A stretch of 11,073 nt of DNA from Pseudomonadota bacterium (lineage in GTDB: Bacteria > Pseudomonadota > Alphaproteobacteria > Acetobacterales > Acetobacteraceae): the NCBI GenBank assembly GCA_021808055.1, contig JAKBCH010000053.1, positions 1 through 11,073 on the forward strand. Direction: 5' to 3'. The position numbers and the translations under genes were made by a program. The notes beneath the pieces were generated by a model. It was not told where the DNA came from and made no database searches. It saw only the letters and a list, made by a program, of their open reading frames with translations. Below, piece after piece: positions 6,321 through 11,073 of the stretch (positions are counted from its first letter, which is position 1; each line of letters opens with the position of its first letter).

Positions 6321-6943
6321 GCAAAGCCCGCCCATTGGTCATTCTGATCGTACCACAGCGACATATGCAACTTGCCCGTTACGTCAAAACGCTGCGCCAC
6401 AACCGTGCCGCCATTTGCCGTTGGAAGCTTGTTGCAACCGGGTGAATTAACGATGGCAGGATAATGCCGCCCTGTCTCCACGTTCAGGATCATCGCCTGC
6501 AGCATCGCCCGGTTCCAGCAGGTCAGCGGCAACATTGGCGGGTTGCCGGTATATTGGTAATCGCCAGCCTTGGTGCTGTTCACCGCGTAGCCGCCAGAGA
6601 TTTGATCAGCCTGCACCACCAGGTGCGTGCCGTCATGGTTCACCCTGCTCTCCAGCCGGGTGAACACACCGCCCGACCAATATTCCGAGGCGCAACTTTG
6701 ATAATGAAACACCGCAATTCCCGCCACGGTTACCACCATCTCAACATTCGTATCCACGCGCAGGCAATTGCCTGATTGCGTAAAGGTCACATGGTGTTCG
6801 CCCACCGGCACGCCATTGCGTAAAATTTTAAAACGCATCGCGCCGCTGGGCGGCACAGGCAATGCCGCCGCTAAACCTTGCCTGGGCATTGCCCACGCTG
6901 CCGCACCCACCAAAAATCCACGCCGTTCAAGCTGTTGCCGCAT
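6293..6943 (-). CDS. Tat-exported protein of an uncharacterised family (DUF6134-like)
   Basis: Read from ATG 6941-6943 this gives 216 residues. The N-terminus has a twin-arginine motif ERRGFLVG (R7, R8), a hydrophobic stretch and an alanine-rich LAAALP near 24-29, consistent with Tat export to the periplasm, although Arg21 interrupts the hydrophobic part. The mature region is beta-rich: RFKILRNGVPVGEHHVTF, a VFHYQ strand, EYWSGGVFTRLESRVNHDG and, near the end, LWYDQNDQW. This resembles, from memory, the alphaproteobacterial DUF6134 family, whose function is unknown. The frame is open upstream to 7090, but that would overlap the divergent sixA-like gene and give no signal peptide, so the shorter start is chosen despite a weak ribosome-binding site. 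The 3' end is altered by a 27-bp tandem duplication: an ancestral ending FHVLGHEV-YQKYL now stops after V. Confidence 0.75.
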   Translation of the reverse strand: MRQQLERRGFLVGAAAWAMPRQGLAAALPVPPSGAMRFKILRNGVPVGEHHVTFTQSGNCLRVDTNVEMVVTVAGIAVFHYQSCASEYWSGGVFTRLESRVNHDGTHLVVQADQISGGYAVNSTKAGDYQYTGNPPMLPLTCWNRAMLQAMILNVETGRHYPAIVNSPGCNKLPTANGGTVVAQRFDVTGKLHMSLWYDQNDQWAGFAFHVLGHEV

Positions 6944-7015
6944 TCGTTTTAAGAACCCGTTATGCCCATTTTCAAATGCTAGGCAGAGGCGACAGCTCGG
7001 CTCAATCGTGGCAGA

Positions 7016-7546
7016 ATGACATTTATGCACCAGTTGATTTTTCTTCGTCACGCCAAGGCGGAAGCAGCAACCCGCGGGCAGTCTGACCATAGCCGCGCAC
7101 TAACCGATCAAGGCCGCCGCGCCGCTAAGAAAATCGGCGAGGCCATGCGCCAGGCTGGGTTAGCGCCGGAAGTCGTGCTGGTGTCCAACGCCACGCGCAC
7201 ACAGCAAACCCTGGAAGAGCTAGAGAATGCGCCTGTCTGGGATGAGTGGCCGAACATCGAATCGCTCCCCCAGCTTTATATGGCCACGCCGGCGCAAATT
7301 CTTGGCCAGTTGCGCGCCCTGCCTGAAACCGTGCGCAGCGCCATCGTCATTGGCCACAATCCCGGCTTGCACGAACTGATCTTAGAGCTGGCCGGGGAAG
7401 GGAAGGCCGATGCTACCGCCGCGCGAATCAAAGAGGGCTACCCCACCGCGACGCTTGCTGAATTTCTGGTTACCACCACTTGGAAGCAACTCGGCCAAAG
7501 CGGCACCAGCCTTGAGCGGCTTTTTTTACCAAAAAACACTGACTAA
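7016..7546 (+). CDS. sixA: SixA-type phosphohistidine phosphatase (histidine phosphatase superfamily)
   Basis: This encodes 176 residues of the single-domain histidine phosphatase branch that includes SixA, which removes phosphate from phosphohistidine in E. coli (HPt domains / PTS proteins). The catalytic LRHAKAE is at 10-16 (Arg11, nucleophile His12), SNATRTQQT at 57-65 supplies Arg61, and VIGHNPGLHEL at 111-121 supplies the second histidine, His114. E. coli SixA has about 160 residues, so the length fits. ATG 7016 is the first start; ATG 7025 (residue 4) is nearly as good, and neither has a strong ribosome-binding site. The gene is divergent from the exported-protein gene (72 bases apart from its chosen start). 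Its stop directly abuts the stop of the convergent MFS gene. Whether it acts on a PTS protein, a phosphorelay or a small metabolite cannot be told from the window. Confidence 0.88.
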   Translation: MTFMHQLIFLRHAKAEAATRGQSDHSRALTDQGRRAAKKIGEAMRQAGLAPEVVLVSNATRTQQTLEELENAPVWDEWPNIESLPQLYMATPAQILGQLRALPETVRSAIVIGHNPGLHELILELAGEGKADATAARIKEGYPTATLAEFLVTTTWKQLGQSGTSLERLFLPKNTD

Positions 7547-8977
7547 CTACCCGGCTGGCGGATTGCGGGTAAGCGCCTCACCCGCATTTTTTGAAAGCCG
7601 CGCACTTAAGGGCGAGCCCAGGAGCGCGACAAAACTCACCGTTAAAAAAGCGACCCTGTAGTCAGATAATGTTGGTGAGGCATGGCCTGAAAACCGGCTG
7701 GAAATTTCCAGGCTCGCCGCGCCCAGCACGACCCCCATGGTTAGAGAAAGCTGCTGTATGGTTGTATATAAAGTGGTCGCGGCGGACATGCGCGGCCGGG
7801 GAATGTCGCCATAAGCGATGGTGTTAAACGCCGTGAACTGCAAAGACCTGAAAAACCCCGCGACAAACAAAACAGCACTCATCAACACAGGCGGCCAGGC
7901 CGGCGAGAACGCCACGGTTAGCGCCATCGCCACCGCTGTTACCACCCCATTCCAGATGAGCACATTACGGAAGCCGAAGCGGTCGAGCGATGGCACCGCC
8001 GCCACCTTCATCGCAATGGCGCCTGCGGCGCTGGCAAACGTAATCAACCCGCTTTGCAACGGCGACTTACCAAAACCCAGTTGCAGCATAAGCGGCAACA
8101 GAAACGGAAACGCACCGATAGCGATTCGAAACAAGCTGCCTGCAGTCAGCGATACCCTGAAGGTTTCAACCTTGAGCAAGGAAAAATCAAGCACCGGGTT
8201 AACTGCCCGCCTTGCGTGCCACCAATAGGCCAGGCAGGCTCCACCCCCCGCAACGAAGGCGAGCTCGGTCCAGGAAAGCGGCACAAGCCCGCGTCCCAGC
8301 GTTTCCATGCCCGCCATCAAAAACGCCATGGCGAGGCCAGAACATATCAAACCAAAACTGTCGAGATGCCCACCGCGCCCTTCCTCCCGCACATCCGGGA
8401 TGAACAGCGAAACCGCAATCACGCCCGCTATGCCAATGGGTACGTTGATATCAAACACCCAGCGCCAGGACGCGGCGGAAACAATCAGCCCTCCCAACGG
8501 CGGCCCTAAAACTGGCCCCAGCAAGGCGGGCATGGTCAGCCAGGTCATCGCCGCAACCATCTGCGAGCGGCTGACCGAGCGCAGCAATAGCAGCCGCCCC
8601 ACCGGCAGCATCATCGCGCCGCCCACCCCCTGCACCAAGCGAGCCGCCACCAGCACCAGCAAATCAGGCGCAATCCCACAAAATATCGAACCGAACGTGA
8701 ACACGACAATCGAGATACGAAATACCCGCCGCGCCCCGAACCTGTCTGCCACCCACCCTGAGGCCGGGATGAAGACCGACAGGGCAATGAGATAAGACGT
8801 TACCGACACCGACATATAAAGCGGATCGATGTGAAAACTCTTTGCCATCGCGGGCAGTGCCGTTGTCACCACCGTCGAGTCGAGATTCTGCATGAACAGA
8901 GCAATGGCGACGATGATGGCCGTGGTGCGCATCCGTCGGGGAGAAATATCTAACGTGCCCGCTTGGGTATCAGACAT
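7547..8977 (-). CDS. MFS multidrug efflux transporter, DHA2 (EmrB/QacA-like) family
   Basis: This is an inner-membrane drug/proton antiporter-type protein of 476 residues, the usual size for 14-helix DHA2 members. Helix 1 carries LDSTVVTTALPAM (32-44, motif D1). GWVADRFGARRVF (74-86) is motif A, RLVQGVGGAM (113-122) motif B and GPVLGPPLGG (154-163) the motif C of drug exporters. Hydrophobic segments continue at intervals to about residue 455. The start at ATG 8975-8977 has GGAA close upstream. The gene lies 24 bases after the Trm112-like gene on the same strand, so it may be read through from that operon. I see no membrane-fusion partner (EmrA-like) or regulator beside it, so the substrate is open. 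The stop (7547-7549) touches the stop of the convergent phosphatase gene with no base between. Confidence 0.92.
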   Translation of the reverse strand: MSDTQAGTLDISPRRMRTTAIIVAIALFMQNLDSTVVTTALPAMAKSFHIDPLYMSVSVTSYLIALSVFIPASGWVADRFGARRVFRISIVVFTFGSIFCGIAPDLLVLVAARLVQGVGGAMMLPVGRLLLLRSVSRSQMVAAMTWLTMPALLGPVLGPPLGGLIVSAASWRWVFDINVPIGIAGVIAVSLFIPDVREEGRGGHLDSFGLICSGLAMAFLMAGMETLGRGLVPLSWTELAFVAGGGACLAYWWHARRAVNPVLDFSLLKVETFRVSLTAGSLFRIAIGAFPFLLPLMLQLGFGKSPLQSGLITFASAAGAIAMKVAAVPSLDRFGFRNVLIWNGVVTAVAMALTVAFSPAWPPVLMSAVLFVAGFFRSLQFTAFNTIAYGDIPRPRMSAATTLYTTIQQLSLTMGVVLGAASLEISSRFSGHASPTLSDYRVAFLTVSFVALLGSPLSARLSKNAGEALTRNPPAG

Positions 8978-9001
8978 GCAAATTCCGGCGCGGCGGCCGG
9001 T

Positions 9002-9196
9002 TCATTCTGCCAGAGGCCGCGCTTCCTGCGCCAACATAACCGGAATGCCGTTGCGGATAGGAAACGCAAGTCGGGCTTTTTCGCTAATCAGCTCGTTGTG
9101 TTGCCGGTCATAGCGCAAAGGCCCGCGCGTTACCGGGCAAATCAGCATTTCCAACAGCCGCGGATCAAGTGCCGGCTCATTCATCTCGCTTGTCAT
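9002..9196 (-). CDS. Trm112-like small protein (UPF0434/YcaR type)
   Basis: This encodes 64 residues. [22 protein letters not shown] (10-31) followed by [27 protein letters not shown] (36-62) is the full Trm112-like fold. In eukaryotes Trm112 activates methyltransferases; the bacterial short forms have no settled role. Only one cysteine (Cys20) remains of the zinc-ribbon cysteines seen in longer homologues, a state common in proteobacterial members to my knowledge. The start at ATG 9194-9196 is 3 bases after the LON-domain gene stop, so translation is probably coupled; ATG 9182-9184 (residue 5) is an alternative. Confidence 0.9.
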   Translation of the reverse strand: MTSEMNEPALDPRLLEMLICPVTRGPLRYDRQHNELISEKARLAFPIRNGIPVMLAQEARPLAE

Positions 9197-9199
9197 GTT

Positions 9200-9871
9200 T
9201 CAGCTCGCTTTTGGGGTTGTGCCATTTCCTGGGCCGCCCTCGAAGGAATCGATTTCGAGCAATGCCCGCAAGGCCGCGGCACGCTGCAATGGGTCTTTTG
9301 CTTCCAGCAGCGCTTGTTTCTCTTCCGGCTCGAAGGGGCAGGCCATGCAAAGTGACACCACCAAGGCGGCATCGTTCATCTCAGCAATCGCCTCCCAATT
9401 CGCCTCAACCCCCGCGGCCGTAAAATATCGGCCCAGCGCGTCCAGCAAAATCTGCCGGGGAAATGGCAAAACCTCGTCATCGGCGCGCAAATCCGCGGCA
9501 AAGCCGGAAAGCCCGGCACGAACCCGGCGATACCCGCGCCGCATCTCAACCTCTTCGGCGATGGTAAAGCGAAGTACGCCGGTGAGCGTGATTAAATACC
9601 GCCCCTCATCGGTTTCCTCAAAAGCGGAAATCCGACCCAGGCAACCGGTGCGATAAAGCCCCTGCCCGTTCTCGCCGCGTGGCAGCCGCTTATCGGGTTG
9701 CACCATGCCAAAATAGCGCCCCTGCCCCAGCGCGTCTTCCACCATGGCCAAATAACGCGGCTCAAAAATGTTCAGCGGCAGCCGCCCGCGCGGCAATAAA
9801 AGCGCACCGCTTAACGGGAAAACCGGAAATTCCTCTGGCAAATCCTCCAGCCTTACCAAGGGCACGCTCAT
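9200..9871 (-). CDS. LON substrate-binding-domain protein (no protease domain)
   Basis: The protein has 223 residues and corresponds to the N-terminal substrate-binding domain of Lon protease standing alone. The opening EFPVFPLSGALLLPRGRLPLNIFEPRY (14-40) is the signature, followed by MVEDAL (43-48), a GRYFGMVQP strand (51-59), GCLGRISAFEETDEGRYLITLTGVLRF (76-102) and an alpha-helical C-terminal half. There is no AAA+ ATPase or Ser-Lys protease part, so it is not a protease; a role in binding damaged or unfolded protein is inferred. It lies 4 bases after the thioredoxin-TPR gene and 3 before the Trm112-like gene. The start ATG 9871 fits both the spacing and the family N-terminus. Confidence 0.92.
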   Translation of the reverse strand: MSVPLVRLEDLPEEFPVFPLSGALLLPRGRLPLNIFEPRYLAMVEDALGQGRYFGMVQPDKRLPRGENGQGLYRTGCLGRISAFEETDEGRYLITLTGVLRFTIAEEVEMRRGYRRVRAGLSGFAADLRADDEVLPFPRQILLDALGRYFTAAGVEANWEAIAEMNDAALVVSLCMACPFEPEEKQALLEAKDPLQRAAALRALLEIDSFEGGPGNGTTPKAS

Positions 9872-9875
9872 GTGC

Positions 9876-10814
9876 TCAACTAAACAACAAGGCAGAAAGC
9901 TTACGCCGCGCCGCCATGCTGGCCGGATCGTCCATCCCCCATGCCTCGAAAAATTTCAGCAATTGCAGCCGCGCGCCATCCTCTTTCCAGGCACGGTCAC
10001 GTTTTATGATCTCCAGCAGCGCCGCCGCCGCTTCAGCCCGTGCGCCGGTGGCATTCAGCGCAGCAGCCAGTTCATAGCGTGCTTCGTGGTCATTCGGGTC
10101 GGCCACCAGCCGTGCTTCCAGGCCAGACATGGCCGATTGCGCCTTGCGCCCTTCCTGCGCCAAAGCCAGCGCGGCCCTGGCACCAGAAATTTCAATATGC
10201 TCAGCCAAAGCCGTCGGCACCTGCGCCAAAACCTCCGCAGCCTGATGTTCCTCGCCCATGGCGAGCAACGCGCGCACCATTCCGCCCCAGACATCCGGCT
10301 TGTCCTGGGTCTCCTGCAAAGCCGCCCCGAAATATTGCGCGGCTTCTTCCGCCTGGCCTTGTTCCAGCAGCGCCTTGGCCTCGGCGATCAGCGCCTCCCC
10401 CGGTGCCGCCGTGCCGCTCAGCTTCAGCAGCGCCTCCACAAAACGCTTCACCTCGCTCTCGGGCAGCGCACCTGAAAACGTGTCGGCAATCTGCCCCTGC
10501 CAGAACGCCACCACTGTGGGCACAGATTGCAACGGCAGCCCCATGCGAGTGAGCTGCGCCACCAGCGCCTGATTCTTGTCTACATCAATCTTTACCAGCC
10601 GCACCCGGCCGTTTTGCGCGCGGGTCACGCGCTCCAGCGCCGGGGTTAAGGTTTTGCACGGCCCGCACCAGGTGGCCCAGAAATCCACGATCACCGGCAG
10701 TTCTTGAGACGCCTCAATGACATCGGCCATGAAATTGGCCTGGTCGCCATCGATAATGGAATCCACCACCCCAGCCACCGGCGCGCCAGGCGTATCGTTG
10801 AACAACCTACTCAT
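9876..10814 (-). CDS. cnoX: Thioredoxin-TPR chaperone/redox protein, CnoX (YbbN)-like
   Basis: This is a cytoplasmic two-part protein of 312 residues. Residues ~20-130 form a thioredoxin fold with the active site WCGPC (Cys50, Cys53) and cis-proline at SVPT (Pro99). Residues ~135-310 are alanine-rich paired helices of the TPR type (EAKALLEQGQAEEAAQYFGAAL, then later repeats). This matches CnoX/YbbN, a holdase that protects proteins from oxidation and cooperates with GroEL/DnaK. Alphaproteobacterial forms keep the redox-active CGPC pair, which E. coli YbbN lacks. It is the first gene of the tight minus-strand operon with the LON-domain and Trm112-like genes, a grouping that fits a protein-quality-control theme. 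The start ATG 10814 has GGAA about ten bases upstream, and a TATATA at about 10850-10855 (complement strand) could belong to its promoter. Confidence 0.9.
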   Translation of the reverse strand: MSRLFNDTPGAPVAGVVDSIIDGDQANFMADVIEASQELPVIVDFWATWCGPCKTLTPALERVTRAQNGRVRLVKIDVDKNQALVAQLTRMGLPLQSVPTVVAFWQGQIADTFSGALPESEVKRFVEALLKLSGTAAPGEALIAEAKALLEQGQAEEAAQYFGAALQETQDKPDVWGGMVRALLAMGEEHQAAEVLAQVPTALAEHIEISGARAALALAQEGRKAQSAMSGLEARLVADPNDHEARYELAAALNATGARAEAAAALLEIIKRDRAWKEDGARLQLLKFFEAWGMDDPASMAARRKLSALLFS

Positions 10815-10947
10815 CTATTCTGTTCCGCCATAAAGTTCCCAGCCCCTTATATAGGATTTTACCCGCCGCTCACACCCCGTCACGGTAATCGTATTCGCTG
10901 GCTTGCAATCCCCCGCTCCTGCCGATAAAGAGCCTCCCACGTCGCGA
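10815..10947. promoter_or_regulatory. Divergent spacer with promoters for the cnoX operon (-) and tRNA-Gly (+)
   Basis: The 133-base spacer separates the minus-strand thioredoxin gene from the plus-strand tRNA gene. For the tRNA, TTGCAA (10903-10908) and TAAAGA (10926-10931) are 17 bases apart and about the right distance from the tRNA 5' end at 10948; the -10 match is only fair. For cnoX, a TATATAAG-like stretch is readable on the minus strand near 10848-10855 with no clear -35. Confidence 0.4.
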
Positions 10948-11022
10948 GCGGGCGTAGCTCAGGGGTAGAGCACAACCTTGCCAAGGTTGGGGTCGAGGGT
11001 TCGAATCCCTTCGCCCGCTCCA
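10948..11022 (+). tRNA. tRNA-Gly (anticodon GCC)
   Basis: The full cloverleaf can be read in 75 bases. Acceptor stem GCGGGCG (10948-10954) pairs with CGCCCGC (11012-11018), with discriminator T and genomically encoded CCA (11020-11022). The D-arm contains TAGCTCAGGGGTAGAGC. The anticodon stem CAACC/GGTTG encloses the loop TTGCCAA with anticodon GCC at 10980-10982. The T-arm contains GAGGGTTCGAATCCCTT. It reads the glycine codons GGC and GGT. All stems are intact, so the gene should be functional. Confidence 0.97.
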
Positions 11023-11073
11023 GTTCCGATGATCGACTTCATCCAATCCACGGCTTTCGCATTGCCTTCCCAT
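11023..11073. other. Right-edge sequence after tRNA-Gly
   Basis: These 51 bases after the tRNA show no T-run terminator, no second tRNA and no convincing coding frame. tRNA 3' ends are common integration sites, but too little sequence is present to test for an element. Confidence 0.5.

Noticed and set aside
6944..7090. N-terminal extension of the exported protein by 49 codons
   Set aside because: It would overlap the divergent phosphatase gene and bury the twin-arginine signal; the start at 6943 gives a proper signal peptide.
7512..7540. T-run after AGCC...GGCT near the end of the phosphatase gene, as a terminator
   Set aside because: The stem is only about four pairs and lies inside coding sequence that forms a sensible C-terminus; too weak to call.
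10870..11073. Open frame on the minus strand across the tRNA, with a RRDSNPRPQPWQG peptide
   Set aside because: This is the well-known false protein made by translating the antisense of a tRNA-Gly gene; the tRNA fully explains the sequence.

Overview
The window reads as chromosomal DNA of an alphaproteobacterium, most likely of the Acetobacteraceae/Rhodospirillales type. Three things point there: a moderately GC-rich coding style, a thioredoxin-TPR / LON-domain / Trm112 gene trio, and tandem copies of a beta-rich 'G-x-V-D ... G-W ... G-x-G-D-G' module that I recall from surface-polysaccharide enzymes of this group. This placement is inference from family recollection, not from a search. I see no insertion sequence, prophage gene or CRISPR array.

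Left part (1-2347, minus strand): a radical SAM protein is followed after 58 bases by a short-chain dehydrogenase/reductase (SDR) that runs off the left edge. The radical SAM protein carries two tandem copies of the module above before its catalytic core. Its C-terminus has a SPASM-like layout with every cysteine replaced. This pair is the least ordinary coding content in the window and could be a small modification cassette of unknown substrate.

Middle (2348-5590, plus strand): a spacer with a good NrdR-box match over a -10-like hexamer leads into nrdA-nrdB, encoding class I ribonucleotide reductase. The alpha subunit is short and starts at the catalytic fold without an ATP-cone. Visible control is therefore the NrdR site rather than a built-in dATP switch. 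An AT-rich spacer with two inverted repeats follows, then a small conserved alphaproteobacterial gene of unknown function (5864-6151, +).

Centre-right (6251-8977): a Tat-signal-bearing exported protein of an uncharacterised family (minus) carries a fresh-looking 27-bp tandem duplication at its 3' end that creates its present stop codon. Divergent from it is a SixA-type histidine phosphatase (+), whose stop codon abuts the stop of a convergent DHA2-type MFS efflux transporter (minus).

Right part (8978-11073): minus-strand genes for a thioredoxin-TPR protein (CnoX-like), a LON substrate-binding-domain protein and a Trm112-like protein are spaced 3-4 bases apart and form a clear operon. The MFS gene begins 24 bases further on and may be its last member. 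At the right edge lies a complete tRNA-Gly(GCC) on the plus strand with an encoded CCA.
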